Assembly: GCA_018401465.1 (NCBI GenBank)
Contig: JAGYKE010000004.1
Coordinates: 1,519,857 to 1,583,856 of the forward strand
DNA length: 64,000 nt
Source of the DNA: Aestuariivita sp.
Lineage (GTDB): Bacteria; Pseudomonadota; Alphaproteobacteria; Rhodobacterales; Rhodobacteraceae
Reading direction: 5' to 3'
The notes below the pieces were generated by a model that saw only the letters and a program-made list of their open reading frames with translations, did no database searches and was not told the DNA's origin. Both the position numbers and the translations under genes were made by a program. Shown one piece after another: positions 52,160 to 61,496 of the stretch. The stretch's first letter is position 1. Every line of letters begins with the position of its first letter.

Positions 52160-53965
52160 ATGACAACTAGCGAAGATAGCGCAGGCGCGCTTCAGGGCGA
52201 ACACCTTGAACGGCTTGCGGAAAACCTGAAGAAGGTGGAAACGCTGTCCAAGCGCCTTGTCGACGTGATGCAGAACCGCACGCGCCACAACCCCGCTCTC
52301 GATGGGCCGAATCAGGAACTTTATGCAAAGGCAGCAACGGCCTACTGGACTGCCGCGCTGCAGAACCCGGCGAAGGTTCTGGAAAGCCAGATCGACTTCT
52401 GGTCCAAATCCGTCCTGCATTTCGTCGAGGCGCAGCAGGCGCTGGCCAAGGGCAAGCTGCAGCCGCCCGAGAACACGGGACCCAGAGACCGCCGGTTCAC
52501 CAACCCGCTCTGGGACAGCCACCCCTATTTCAACTTCATCAAGCAGCAATACCTGATCAACGCGCAGGCGCTGGAGCAGGCGGTCGCCGACATGTCCGAC
52601 CTCGAGCCGGTAGAGAAGCGGCGTCTGACCTATTTCACGCGCCAGATCGTCGACATGATGGCACCCACGAATTTTCTGGCGACGAACCCCGACGCGCTGG
52701 AAAAGGCCGTCGAGACCGAGGGCGAAAGCCTGGTCAAGGGACTGGAGAACCTGATCGCGGATCTTGAGGCGAACAATGGCGAGCTGGTGGTCAAGCTGGC
52801 CGACGACACCGCCTTCCGGCTGGGCGAGAACATCGCGACGACGCCGGGCAAGGTGGTCTACCGCAACCGGATGATGGAGCTGATCCAGTACGAACCCGCG
52901 ACCGAGAAGGTCTACGAGACGCCGATCCTTCTGTTCCCGCCCTGGATCAACAAGTACTACATTCTCGATCTCAAGGCGCAGAACAGCTTCGTGAAATGGG
53001 TGACAGAACAGGGGTATACCCTGTTCATCGTGAGCTGGATCAACCCGGACGCCACCTATTCGGATGTCGGCCTCGAGGATTATGTCGAGGACGGCTATCT
53101 GGCCGCGATCCGCGAGGTGAAGGCGATCTGCGGGGTCGAGCAGATCAATGCCGTCGGCTATTGCATCGCAGGCACGACGCTGTCGCTGACGCTGTCGCTG
53201 CTGAAACAGCGCGGCGAAACCCCGATCAAGTCGGCGACGTTCTTCACCGCGCTCACCGATTTTTCGGATCAGGGGGAATTCACGCCCTTCCTGCAGAACG
53301 ATTTCATCGACGGGATCGACGTCGAGATCGCCGCGCGCGGCTTTCTGCCGTCCTACATCATGGCCCGGACGTTTTCCTATCTGCGGTCGACCGACCTTGT
53401 CTATGAGCCCGCGATCCGCAGCTACATGATGGGCGAGACGCCGCCCGCCTTTGATCTTCTCTACTGGAACGGCGACGGGGCGAATCTGCCCGGGAAGATG
53501 GCGCATGAATACCTGCGCGGACTGTGCCAGCGCAACGAATTCACCACGACGGGCTACCGCATGTTTGGCCAGACGCTGCGGGTCTCGGACGTGGATCTGC
53601 CGCTTTTCGCCGTGACCTGCGAAACCGACCACATTGCCGCCTGGAAAGACTGCTATCGCGGCGTGCAGATGATGGGATCGAAGAACAAGACCTTCGTGGT
53701 CAGCGAAAGCGGCCATATCGCGGGGATCGTGAACCCGCCGTCAAAGAACAAGTACGGCCATTACATCAACGAAGACCTGTCGCTGGACGCAGCCGACTGG
53801 ATGGCGGGGGCCGAGTTCCATCAGGGATCGTGGTGGCCACGCTGGGAAAGCTGGCTGAAACGGCGGTCGGGCAAGAAGATCACGGCACCCAAACCGGGCG
53901 ATTCGACCCATCTCGTGCTGTGCGACGCGCCCGGGACCTATGTCAGGGTCAAGGCAAAGGCCTGA
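52160..53965 (+). CDS. phaC: Class I polyhydroxyalkanoate synthase
   Basis: Polymerises (R)-3-hydroxybutyryl-CoA into PHB at the granule surface. The 601-residue length fits class I synthases. The lipase-like box is NAVGYCIAGTTLSL, with cysteine nucleophile; the family N-terminal segment RFTNPLWDSHPYFNFIKQQYL and the histidine in SESGHIAGIVNPPSKNKYG are also present, as is FPPWINKYYILDL. It is divergent from phaZ and followed by phaP and phaR in the same direction. Confidence 0.97.
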   Translation: MTTSEDSAGALQGEHLERLAENLKKVETLSKRLVDVMQNRTRHNPALDGPNQELYAKAATAYWTAALQNPAKVLESQIDFWSKSVLHFVEAQQALAKGKLQPPENTGPRDRRFTNPLWDSHPYFNFIKQQYLINAQALEQAVADMSDLEPVEKRRLTYFTRQIVDMMAPTNFLATNPDALEKAVETEGESLVKGLENLIADLEANNGELVVKLADDTAFRLGENIATTPGKVVYRNRMMELIQYEPATEKVYETPILLFPPWINKYYILDLKAQNSFVKWVTEQGYTLFIVSWINPDATYSDVGLEDYVEDGYLAAIREVKAICGVEQINAVGYCIAGTTLSLTLSLLKQRGETPIKSATFFTALTDFSDQGEFTPFLQNDFIDGIDVEIAARGFLPSYIMARTFSYLRSTDLVYEPAIRSYMMGETPPAFDLLYWNGDGANLPGKMAHEYLRGLCQRNEFTTTGYRMFGQTLRVSDVDLPLFAVTCETDHIAAWKDCYRGVQMMGSKNKTFVVSESGHIAGIVNPPSKNKYGHYINEDLSLDAADWMAGAEFHQGSWWPRWESWLKRRSGKKITAPKPGDSTHLVLCDAPGTYVRVKAKA

Positions 53966-53988
53966 TTTTACAGACGGAAAAAGTTTTT

Positions 53989-54030
53989 TGCTGCAGTGCA
54001 GCATAATCCTCTTGAAATGCTGCGCTGCAG
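53989..54030. promoter_or_regulatory. Two PhaR-type operators upstream of phaP
   Basis: TGCTGCA-G-TGCAGCA at 53989-54003 is a palindrome with perfect 7-base arms; TGCTGCGCTGCAG at 54018-54030 is a second TGC-rich element. They lie 68-109 bases before the phasin ATG, the known arrangement for PhaR repression of phaP. Confidence 0.75.
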
Positions 54031-54097
54031 AATGCATATTCCTGTCAGCCGCAGGAAACGGGGTGGGCCCGTGCCGCGCAGGACAAGGATTTGACCG

Positions 54098-54541
54098 ATG
54101 GCCAAGCAGCAGGATTTCACCGCGATGATGAAGGACATGATGGGCGCGTTCCCCGTGGACACCGCCGCCATGGAAGACGCATTCAAGACCACCGCCACGC
54201 TGAATGAAAAGCTTTCGGGCGTCGCGCTGGAAGCCGCCGAGAAGTCGGCCGAGATCTCGGCCAAGTGGACCAAGACCACCCTCGCCAAGCTGAGCGAAGT
54301 GTCGAAGGTCAAGGCAGAGCCCGCAGACTATGCCAAGGCGATGACCGAATTCGCATCGGCTTCGGCCGAAGTGGCCGCCGAGCACATGGCCGCCTTCGCC
54401 GAGATCGCCAAGAAGGTCCAGATGGACACTGTCGAACTGCTGATGGCAGCCGGCAAGGACCTGACCGAAGACGCGACCGCCGCGGTGAAGAAGGCCACCA
54501 CCGAGGTGACCGCCGCCGCCAAGAAGGCCGCAGCGAAGTAA
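54098..54541 (+). CDS. phaP: Phasin
   Basis: Granule-coating protein of 147 residues that stabilises PHB granules. It is almost fully helical and alanine/lysine-rich. The phasin-domain core runs from about residue 15 to 110 (FPVDTAAMEDAFKTTATLNEKL; YAKAMTEFASASAEVAAEHMAAFAEIAKKVQMDT) with a lysine/alanine tail (KKATTEVTAAAKKAAAK) that resembles granule-binding tails. It lies between PhaR-type operators and an intrinsic terminator, so it is expressed as a single gene. Confidence 0.93.
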   Translation: MAKQQDFTAMMKDMMGAFPVDTAAMEDAFKTTATLNEKLSGVALEAAEKSAEISAKWTKTTLAKLSEVSKVKAEPADYAKAMTEFASASAEVAAEHMAAFAEIAKKVQMDTVELLMAAGKDLTEDATAAVKKATTEVTAAAKKAAAK

Positions 54542-54590
54542 CCATACGCTGATTTGCACCCTCTCCTCCCAATCAGGTGCAAACGCGCGA

Positions 54591-54620
54591 AGGGCAGGTC
54601 CATCGGACCTGCCCTTTTTT
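54591..54620 (+). terminator. Rho-independent terminator after phaP
   Basis: AGGGCAGGTCC pairs with GGACCTGCCCT across a 3-base loop, directly followed by a run of T. It is a textbook intrinsic terminator ending the phasin transcript. Confidence 0.85.
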
Positions 54621-54638
54621 CGTTCGCCGGGGGCGGGC

Positions 54639-54675
54639 GAGGGGCTCTGCCCCTCGCGCTCCCCGGGATATTTGG
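54639..54675. repeat. Dispersed intergenic repeat with hairpin (copy B, inverted)
   Basis: GAGGGGC-TCT-GCCCCTC hairpin (54639-54655), then a segment ending CCCCGGGATATTTGG, the reverse complement of the CAAATATCCCGGGG start seen at 32155. It lies between the phaP terminator and phaR. Confidence 0.65.
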
Positions 54676-54719
54676 GGCGAGAGGAAGACCGGCGGGGTTT
54701 CTCGCCGCCCTTTCCTTTT

Positions 54720-54751
54720 CTGCAGTGCTCGCCTAGGCTTGCTGCACTGCA
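54720..54751. promoter_or_regulatory. PhaR-type operators upstream of phaR
   Basis: CTGCAGTGC at 54720-54728 and TGCTGCACTGCA at 54740-54751, ending 23 bases before the phaR ATG. They match the phaP operators, implying autoregulation. Confidence 0.7.
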
Positions 54752-54774
54752 TCATGTGCCGGGGAGGGCATGAC

Positions 54775-55332
54775 ATGGCTTCGGAACAAAAACCCCTGCT
54801 CATCAAGCGTTATGCGAGCCGGAGGCTCTATAACACCGAGACCAGCGATTACGTGACGCTCGAGGATATCGCGGGGTTCATCCGGGAAGGGCGCGAGGTG
54901 CAGATCGTCGATCTGAAGTCGGGCGACGACCTGACGCGCCAGTATCTGCTGCAGATCATCGCCGAACATGAAAGCCGGGGCGAGAATGTGCTGCCGGTGA
55001 ACGTGCTCAACGATCTTGTCCGCAGCTACATGCTGCCGGGCGGGGGGGTGATGCCGCAGTTCCTGCAGAGCTCGTTCGACATGCTGCGCGAAAGCCAGGC
55101 CAAGATGATGGAGAACATGGAGAAAATTAATCCCATGTCCAAGATGCCGGGCTATGAGGCGCTGCGCGCGCAGCAGGAGGCCTTCATGAAGGCCATGACC
55201 GGCGGCTTCGGCAAGACCTGGGGGTCGTCCGGACCCGCGCCCGAGGGCGGTGCCCCCGCCGGGGGCGAGGATCTGGACGAGATCAAGAAGCAGCTTGCCG
55301 AATTGCAGAAGAAGCTGTCGAAGCTGAGCTGA
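54775..55332 (+). CDS. phaR: PHA synthesis repressor PhaR
   Basis: A 185-residue regulator that binds PHB and DNA and represses phaP and itself until polymer is present. The N-terminal PHB/PHA-accumulation DNA-binding domain begins LLIKRYASRRLYNTETSDYVTLEDIAGFIREG (about residues 8-65) and continues DLTRQYLLQIIAEHESRG. A methionine-rich middle (ESQAKMMENMEKINPMSKM) and a helical tail (DLDEIKKQLAELQKKLSKL) follow. GGGGAGGG precedes the ATG. TGC-rich operators lie directly upstream. Confidence 0.96.
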   Translation: MASEQKPLLIKRYASRRLYNTETSDYVTLEDIAGFIREGREVQIVDLKSGDDLTRQYLLQIIAEHESRGENVLPVNVLNDLVRSYMLPGGGVMPQFLQSSFDMLRESQAKMMENMEKINPMSKMPGYEALRAQQEAFMKAMTGGFGKTWGSSGPAPEGGAPAGGEDLDEIKKQLAELQKKLSKLS

Positions 55333-55335
55333 GCC

Positions 55336-56553
55336 TCAGGTGCCGTAGGCACGCGGCGCAGACCCCGTGACCGAGGCCACGGCATCCAGCAAGATGTCGG
55401 CGACCACGTCCAGTTCCGCGCGCGTCAGGCGCACAGGCAGGCGCACATCGCAGGCGCGCATCAGCATGGCGCGGGTCTGCGGCAGGTCGGGCTGATCGCC
55501 GAGGAACTGCCAGTTCCAGAAGGCGCGCGCGTTGTCCTTGCTCAGCCCGAAGACCTGCACCTTGACGCCCATCTCGGCGGCGGCGTCTGCGAAGGCCTGC
55601 ACCTGATCCGTGGACAGGCCCACGAGATTGAACTGGATCGAATCCGGTGCGCGGCGTTCCGGCGCCAGCGGGGCAGGCACGTCGATGAACGGCGACGTCA
55701 TGAGGCGCGCCGCGACATGGTCGTGGTTGGCCAGCCCGTCGCGCACGCGCCGCACCAGTTCCGGCAGTTGCGGCCGGATCACCGCCGCCGACAGGTTCGA
55801 CATGCGCAGATTGTAGAGCGGCAGGCGGTTCTGCCAGCGTGCAAAGGCGTCGGCCAGTTCGGGGTCGTTCTGGCCGAAGGGGCCCTTGTGCTTCTTCCAG
55901 TTGTGCTCATAGGCGCCCGACATGATGACGGCGCGCGCCACCAGATCGGCGTCGTCGGTGATCAGGATGCCGCCTTCGCCCGCGTTGATCATCTTGTAGG
56001 ACTGGAAGGAAAAGCAGCCCACGCGCCCGATCGTGCCGATGTTGCGCCCACCCCAGACGGTGCCCAGCGAATGGGCCGCATCCTCGATCACCGGGATGCC
56101 AGCCGCGTCGCAGGAGGCCATGATCGCGTCCATGTCGCTGGTGTGGCCACGCATGTGGCTGATCATCACGGCGTCGACACCGGGCAGCTTGGCGTGGAAA
56201 TCGTCGAGGTCGATGCGGTAATTGTCGCCCACCTCGCACAGGACCGGCACGCAGTCGGCATGAATGACCGACGACGGCACGGCGGCGAAGGTGAAGGCCG
56301 GGATGAGCACGCGCGCGTCGCGCGGCAGACCCAGCGCCTTGAGCGTCAGGAACAAAGCCGCCGAACAGGACGACACGGCCAGCGCGTATTTCGTGCCGAT
56401 CATCGCGGCGAATTCGGATTCGAGCAGGGCCACCGGCGCATCCTGCGGCGCGGTATAGCGGAAAAGGTCGCCCGACTGCATCAGCGCATCGATGGCATCA
56501 CGGGCGGCGGCCGGGATGGGTTCGGCCTGGTGGACGTCGGGAACCTGTCTCAT
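55336..56553 (-). CDS. DegT/DnrJ/EryC1/StrS-family PLP aminotransferase
   Basis: A 405-residue sugar-aminotransferase-type PLP enzyme. The internal-aldimine lysine is in CFSFQSYKMINAGEGGI, and the cofactor-binding segment is AGIPVIEDAAHSLGTVWGG with aspartate. Family members usually aminate nucleotide-linked ketosugars; no sugar genes are adjacent, so the substrate is unknown. The start at 56553 follows AGGAAA; ATG 56576 upstream is an alternative. It runs in the same direction as the polyamine-type genes but is separated from them by 107 bases. Confidence 0.88.
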   Translation of the reverse strand: MRQVPDVHQAEPIPAAARDAIDALMQSGDLFRYTAPQDAPVALLESEFAAMIGTKYALAVSSCSAALFLTLKALGLPRDARVLIPAFTFAAVPSSVIHADCVPVLCEVGDNYRIDLDDFHAKLPGVDAVMISHMRGHTSDMDAIMASCDAAGIPVIEDAAHSLGTVWGGRNIGTIGRVGCFSFQSYKMINAGEGGILITDDADLVARAVIMSGAYEHNWKKHKGPFGQNDPELADAFARWQNRLPLYNLRMSNLSAAVIRPQLPELVRRVRDGLANHDHVAARLMTSPFIDVPAPLAPERRAPDSIQFNLVGLSTDQVQAFADAAAEMGVKVQVFGLSKDNARAFWNWQFLGDQPDLPQTRAMLMRACDVRLPVRLTRAELDVVADILLDAVASVTGSAPRAYGT

Positions 56554-56660
56554 ATTCGAATTTCCTGAATTCAGCATTCCAGAAATGTAAAACAAATCCC
56601 GGCGCGGCGGAAGCCCGCTTTGCGCGCATCGGCGAAATTTCACGAAACTGTCGTGTTGGC

Positions 56661-57965
56661 TCAGACCCCGAGCCGGTCGCGCATCGCGTACCATGTCATG
56701 GCGAGGACAAGGAGCGGCGAGCGGAAGGCGGGCCCGCCCGGGAAGGGCGTCGCGGGCACGCGCGACATCACATCGAACCCGTCGGTTTCGCCTTCAATGG
56801 CGCGCGCCATGAGCATGCCGGCATGGGTCGCGGTGCCGACGCCGTGGCCGGAATAGCCCGAGGCCGACAGCACATGGCGCCCGACACGGGCAAGGTAGGG
56901 CAGGCGCTTCATCGTGATGGCGAGCGTGCCGCCCCAGGCGTAGTCGATGCGCACGTCGCGCAGGTGGGGGAAGATCGCCGACATGGGTTTGCGCACCAGC
57001 GCGGCGATGTCGCGCGGGAAGCGGTAGCCATAGGTTTCCCCGCCGCCCCAGAGCAGGCGCCGGTCCCGGCTCAGGCGGAAGTAGTTCACCACGAATTTCG
57101 TGTCCGCCACGCAGATGTCGCGGGTCAGCACGCGGGCGGCCGCCTCGCCCAGAGGTTCGGTGGCGATGATGAAATTGTTGATCGGCATGACATTCGCCGC
57201 GACCCGCTTGTTCAGCCCGCCCAGATACCCGTTGCAGGCAAGGATCACGTGATCGGCCCGCACGCTGCCCTGTGCGGTGCGCACCACGCAGGGCGCGCCG
57301 TCCTCGACGCCCTGCACCTCTGACCCCTCGCAGATCGTCACGCCTGCGGTTTCGGCGGCGCGGGCCAGCCCCAACGCATAGTTCAGCGGATGCAGATGTG
57401 CCGAGGCCGGGTCAAGCACGCCGCCGTGATAGACGGACGAGGGGCAGATGGCGGCCATGCCGTCCCGGTCAAGCTTCTCGATCCGGTCGCAGCCGTAGCG
57501 GTCGGCCAGATGGTCGGCGGAGGCGTGGAGCGCCTCCATCTCGCCGCGTGAAAAGGCGGTTTGCGCGGCGCCGGGGCGCAGGTCGCAGTCGATGTCGTGG
57601 CGCGCGATCAGGTCCTTGGGAAGCTGCAGCGCCTCTTCGGCGAGGTCCCAGAGCCGCGCCGCATCCGCGCGCCCGACGAGTCTTTCGAGGTCCTGCTGAT
57701 CCTGGCGCTGACCTGCAAGGAGTTGCCCGCCATTGCGCCCCGAGGCACCGAAGCCCGCGCGATGCGCCTCGACCACCACGACGCGGCGTCCGGCCTGCGC
57801 CAGATGCAGCGCAGCCGACAGCCCGGTATAGCCCGCGCCCACGATACAGACATCGGCGCGCACCTCGCCCCGGAGCGACGCCCGGGGCGGGGCGGGCGTC
57901 GCGGTCGCGGCATACCAGCTGGCGGGGTATTGCCCCCGCTTGTCGTTGGAATGCAGCAAATTCAT
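56661..57965 (-). CDS. FAD-dependent oxidoreductase, PuuB-like
   Basis: A 434-residue D-amino-acid-oxidase-type flavoenzyme. The FAD motif is DVCIVGAGYTGLSAALHLAQAG, followed by GASGRNGGQ, typical of gamma-glutamylputrescine oxidase (PuuB/PuuB-like) proteins. The C-terminal AWGGTLAITMKRLPYLAR and SGYSGHGVGTATHAG complete the pattern. In context with two PuuA-like synthetases and an amidotransferase it probably oxidises gamma-glutamyl-amines. It lies 62 bases after the synthetase at 58028. Confidence 0.87.
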   Translation of the reverse strand: MNLLHSNDKRGQYPASWYAATATPAPPRASLRGEVRADVCIVGAGYTGLSAALHLAQAGRRVVVVEAHRAGFGASGRNGGQLLAGQRQDQQDLERLVGRADAARLWDLAEEALQLPKDLIARHDIDCDLRPGAAQTAFSRGEMEALHASADHLADRYGCDRIEKLDRDGMAAICPSSVYHGGVLDPASAHLHPLNYALGLARAAETAGVTICEGSEVQGVEDGAPCVVRTAQGSVRADHVILACNGYLGGLNKRVAANVMPINNFIIATEPLGEAAARVLTRDICVADTKFVVNYFRLSRDRRLLWGGGETYGYRFPRDIAALVRKPMSAIFPHLRDVRIDYAWGGTLAITMKRLPYLARVGRHVLSASGYSGHGVGTATHAGMLMARAIEGETDGFDVMSRVPATPFPGGPAFRSPLLVLAMTWYAMRDRLGV

Positions 57966-58027
57966 TCGCAAAAGCCCCCGGGCTTCTTTCTGGTCAAGAA
58001 CACGCAGATCCTGATGGCGACGAAGGC

Positions 58028-59395
58028 TCAGACGTTCAGCAGGAGATGCTCGCGCTCCCACGGGCTGATGACCTGCAGGAATTCCTCGTATTCGGTGCGC
58101 TTCACGATGGAATAGACGCGCGCGAATTCCGGGCCGAGCACCTGCTGGAGCGCCTTCGCCTCGTCGAAGAGATCGAGCGCGTCGCCCATGACGCGGGGCA
58201 GGTCGCCTTCGCTGTCCTCGTAGGCGTCGCCCTTGAAGCTCTTGTCGGGGCGCTTTTCCTCCATCAGCCCGAGATAGCCCGCCGCAAGCGACGCGGCGAT
58301 CCCGAGATAGGGGTTGCAGTCCATCCCCGCGATGCGGTTTTCCACGCGGCGGCTGTCGGGCGTGGAGAGCGGCACGCGGATGCCCGTCGTGCGGTTGTCG
58401 CGCCCCCATTCGAGGTTGATGGGCGCGGCATGGTCCTTGACGAAGCGGCGGTAGGAATTGACGTAGGGTGCCATGACGGCCAGCGCCGCGGGCATGTGGT
58501 TCTGCAGGCCCGCGATGAAGTGGAAGAAGGCGTCCGTCTCGCCGCCCTGTGGACCTGAGAAGATGTTCTTGCCGGTCTCGGCATCCAGCACGGAATGGTG
58601 GATGTGCATGGCGCTGCCGGGCTCATCCGCGATGGGCTTGGCCATGAAGGTGGCGAAGCAGTCGTGGCGCAGGGCCGCTTCGCGGATCAGTCGCTTGAAG
58701 TAGAAGACCTCGTCGGCCAGCTTCACGGGATGCCCGTGGCGCAGGTTGATTTCCAGCTGGCCCGCGCCGCCTTCCTGCGTGATGCCGTCGATCTCGAATC
58801 CTTGCGCCTCGGCGAAGTCGTAGATGTCGTCGATCACGGGGCCGAATTCGTCGACGGCGGTCATGGAATAGGCCTGCCGCGCGGCGGCGGGGCGGCCGGA
58901 CCGGCCCATCATCGGCATGATTTCCTTGGCCGGGTCGAGGTTGCGCGCGACAAGGAAGAATTCCATCTCGGGCGCGACGATGGGCTTCCAGCCCTGCGCC
59001 TCGTAGAGGGCGACCACACGCTTGAGCACGTTGCGCGGCGCAAAGGGGATGGGCTGGCCCGCGCGGTCATAGGCGTCGTGGATGACCTGCAGCGTCCAGT
59101 CGGCCGTCCAGGGCGCGGCGGTCGCCGTCGTCATGTCCGGGCGCAGGATCATGTCGCGCTCGATGAAGCCGTCATCGCCCGCCGCTTCGCCCCAGTCGCC
59201 GGTGATCGTCTGGTAGAAGATGGAATCGGGCAGGTGGAAGAACTTCTGCCGTGCGAATTTCGAGGCGGGCACCGCCTTGCCGCGGGCGATGCCGGGCAGG
59301 TCCGAGATGATGCACTCCACCTCGTCGAGACGGCGCCCTTCGAGATAGGCCTGCGCCGCCGGTGGCAGGTTGTTGATCCAGTCGTCGGACATCAT
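58028..59395 (-). CDS. Glutamine-synthetase-family protein, gamma-glutamylpolyamine synthetase type (PuuA-like)
   Basis: A 455-residue glutamine synthetase-fold ligase. Instead of ammonia the subgroup joins an amine such as putrescine to glutamate with ATP. Visible catalytic blocks: VAPEMEFFLVARN, GGAGQLEINLRHGHP, AMHIHHSVLDAETGKN, VNSYRRFVKDHAAP, WGRDNRTTGIRVPL and RVENRIAGMDCNPYLG. The lack of the tyrosine adenylylation loop is consistent with the PuuA group. It overlaps the upstream amidotransferase gene by four bases. Confidence 0.88.
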   Translation of the reverse strand: MMSDDWINNLPPAAQAYLEGRRLDEVECIISDLPGIARGKAVPASKFARQKFFHLPDSIFYQTITGDWGEAAGDDGFIERDMILRPDMTTATAAPWTADWTLQVIHDAYDRAGQPIPFAPRNVLKRVVALYEAQGWKPIVAPEMEFFLVARNLDPAKEIMPMMGRSGRPAAARQAYSMTAVDEFGPVIDDIYDFAEAQGFEIDGITQEGGAGQLEINLRHGHPVKLADEVFYFKRLIREAALRHDCFATFMAKPIADEPGSAMHIHHSVLDAETGKNIFSGPQGGETDAFFHFIAGLQNHMPAALAVMAPYVNSYRRFVKDHAAPINLEWGRDNRTTGIRVPLSTPDSRRVENRIAGMDCNPYLGIAASLAAGYLGLMEEKRPDKSFKGDAYEDSEGDLPRVMGDALDLFDEAKALQQVLGPEFARVYSIVKRTEYEEFLQVISPWEREHLLLNV

Positions 59396-60072
59396 GCCCT
59401 CGCTTTCTTCAGGAAACCGGCCATGTGACTGGCCATGAGATGGTTATCGGTAGGTTGGTCGAGATTGTCCGCTGCTTGGCGCAGCAGGTCGTCGGGCACG
59501 ACGCCCCGACCGCGCCCCTGGATCAGCCCGTCGATCAGTTCGGGACCGAATTCGGGATGGGGCTGCACCGTCCAAATATGGTCACCGTAGGCCAGCACCG
59601 CGTTTTCGCAAAACGCGTTCGAGCCGAGCACCCGCGCGGTCGGAGGGCGGTCGACGACCTGATCCTGGTGCCAGGCGTTCAACACGACCTCGCGCCCGTC
59701 CATCATGTAGGTGGTGCGCCCGACCGACCAGCCACCGGGGAATTTCACCACCTTGCCGCCCAAGGCCTGGGCGATGATCTGGTGGCCGAAGCAGACCCCG
59801 ATCAGCGGCAGGCGCTGCGCGTCGATCGCCCGGATCAGATCCTCGAGCGGCGGGATCCAGGGGTGATCCTCGTAGACACCATGCTTGGATCCGGTGATCA
59901 GCCAGCCATCGGCGGCCTTGGGGCCCGGGGGGAAATCGCCATCGACCACGCTCCAGACCGAGAAGTCAAAGCCGTGGCCCGCCAGCATGTTGCGGAACAT
60001 GTCGGGATAGTCGCCGAGCGATGCCCGGAGTTCGTCCGGCGCGTGGCCGGTCTGCAGAATGCCAATTCTCAT
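59392..60072 (-). CDS. Class I glutamine amidotransferase-like protein
   Basis: A 226-residue class I amidotransferase (GMP-synthase-type). The triad is visible: cysteine in LIGVCFGHQIIAQALGG, histidine and acid in TVQPHPEFGPEL. In polyamine catabolism an enzyme of this fold (PuuD) hydrolyses gamma-glutamyl-GABA, so that is the likely role here, although PuuD itself is of a different subgroup. It sits between two PuuA-like genes, with a four-base overlap with one and 26 bases to the other. Confidence 0.85.
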   Translation of the reverse strand: MRIGILQTGHAPDELRASLGDYPDMFRNMLAGHGFDFSVWSVVDGDFPPGPKAADGWLITGSKHGVYEDHPWIPPLEDLIRAIDAQRLPLIGVCFGHQIIAQALGGKVVKFPGGWSVGRTTYMMDGREVVLNAWHQDQVVDRPPTARVLGSNAFCENAVLAYGDHIWTVQPHPEFGPELIDGLIQGRGRGVVPDDLLRQAADNLDQPTDNHLMASHMAGFLKKARA

Positions 60073-60098
60073 CTCACACCTTGCAGGACTGTCGCCCG

Positions 60099-61433
60099 TC
60101 AGACGGCGTCCAGATAGATTTCCACGCGTTCTTGCGGACTCAGGTCTCTCATGTACCGCAATTCTTGGCGTTTCGTCAGGAGGTAGTTGCTGATCAGGTC
60201 CCGTGCAAAGATACGGCGGACCGCGTCGCTGCGTTCGAAGGCGGCGATGGCGGTTTCCCAGTCGCCGGGAATCTGCGGCAGGTCGGCATCATAGGCGTTG
60301 CCGGTGATCGGGGTGGGCGGTTCCTGCGCGTCCTCGATCCCCATGAGCGCGCCGCCCAGGACTGCGGCCATCATCAGATAGGGGTTCACGTCGCCGCCCG
60401 CCACGCGGTGTTCGATACGCCGGGCGGCGGGGCCGCTCGAGGGGATGCGCAGCGCGACGGTGCGATTTTCATAGGCCCAGCCCATGCCGGTGGGCGCGTG
60501 CGAACCCGGCACCATCCGGTCATAGCTGTTGGCATGTGGCGCGAAGACCAGCGTGAGGCCGGGCATCGACTGCAGGCAGCCCTGCACGGCGTGGCGCAAC
60601 GTGGCGCTGCCTTTGTCGCTGCCGTCGTTGAAGACATTCTCGCCCGCCTCGTTCAGGACCGAGAAGTGCATGTGCAGCCCCGAGCCCGAGTAATCGGGGT
60701 AGGGCTTGGCCATGAAGGATGCGGCGAAGCCGTGCTTGCGCGCCAGCCCCTTGACCAGCATCTTGAACAGCCACGCATCATCGGCCGCGCGCAGCGCGTC
60801 GGCCTGATGCATCAGGTTGATCTCGAACTGGCCCAGCCCGCTTTCGGAGATGGCGGTGTCGGCGGGAATGTCCATCGCCTCGCAGGCGTCGTAGAGCTCG
60901 GTGAAGAAGCGGTCGAACTGGTCGAGCGCGCGCAAGCTCAGGATTTCGCCCGCGATGCGCCGCTTGCCCGACCGGGGCGAGGGCGGGATCTGCAGGCGGT
61001 TGGTACTGTCGTCGATCAGGAAGAATTCAAGTTCCACCGCCACCACCGGCGTCAGGCCGCGCGCCTTGTAGCGGTCGATCACCGCGCTCAGCGCATGGCG
61101 CGGATCGCCGTCATAGGGGCGGCCGTCTTCGTGGAACATCCAGATCGGCAAAAGGCCCGTCGGCGTGTCGAGCCAGGGCATGGGCATGAAGCCGCGTTCG
61201 GTGGGCATGAGCACGCCGTCGCGGTCGCCTGCCTCGTAGACAAGGGGGCTGTCCTCGATATCCTCGCCCCAGATGTCGAGGTTGAGCGAGGACATGGGAA
61301 AGCGCGTGCCTTCGCTGAGCACCCGTTCGGCAAAGCGGGCGGGCATGCGTTTGCCGCGCGGTTGTCCATTCAGATCGGAGGCCGCGACACGGATCGTGCG
61401 CACCTGGGGGTTCTGCCGAAGCCAGCTATCCAT
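60099..61433 (-). CDS. Glutamine-synthetase-family protein, second PuuA-like copy
   Basis: A 444-residue synthetase of the same fold as the one at 58028 but clearly diverged: VAVELEFFLIDDSTNRL, SESGLGQFEINLMHQAD, GLHMHFSVLNEAGEN, NSYDRMVPGSHAPTG and RIEHRVAGGDVNPYL. Two paralogues may act on different amines (for example putrescine and spermidine or an amino alcohol). It is the first gene of the catabolic set and is preceded by the palindrome at 61497-61510. Confidence 0.88.
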   Translation of the reverse strand: MDSWLRQNPQVRTIRVAASDLNGQPRGKRMPARFAERVLSEGTRFPMSSLNLDIWGEDIEDSPLVYEAGDRDGVLMPTERGFMPMPWLDTPTGLLPIWMFHEDGRPYDGDPRHALSAVIDRYKARGLTPVVAVELEFFLIDDSTNRLQIPPSPRSGKRRIAGEILSLRALDQFDRFFTELYDACEAMDIPADTAISESGLGQFEINLMHQADALRAADDAWLFKMLVKGLARKHGFAASFMAKPYPDYSGSGLHMHFSVLNEAGENVFNDGSDKGSATLRHAVQGCLQSMPGLTLVFAPHANSYDRMVPGSHAPTGMGWAYENRTVALRIPSSGPAARRIEHRVAGGDVNPYLMMAAVLGGALMGIEDAQEPPTPITGNAYDADLPQIPGDWETAIAAFERSDAVRRIFARDLISNYLLTKRQELRYMRDLSPQERVEIYLDAV

Positions 61434-61496
61434 AGTTACACCAAGGCGCCCCCGGCTGGCCCGTTTGTCGGGCGCCGTGTTTCGGTAAGGGCGCGG

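Noticed and set aside
52052-53716. Extension of the phaZ frame through phaC on the minus strand
   Set aside because: PhaZ has a typical start at 52051, and the extension is the antisense of a certain gene.
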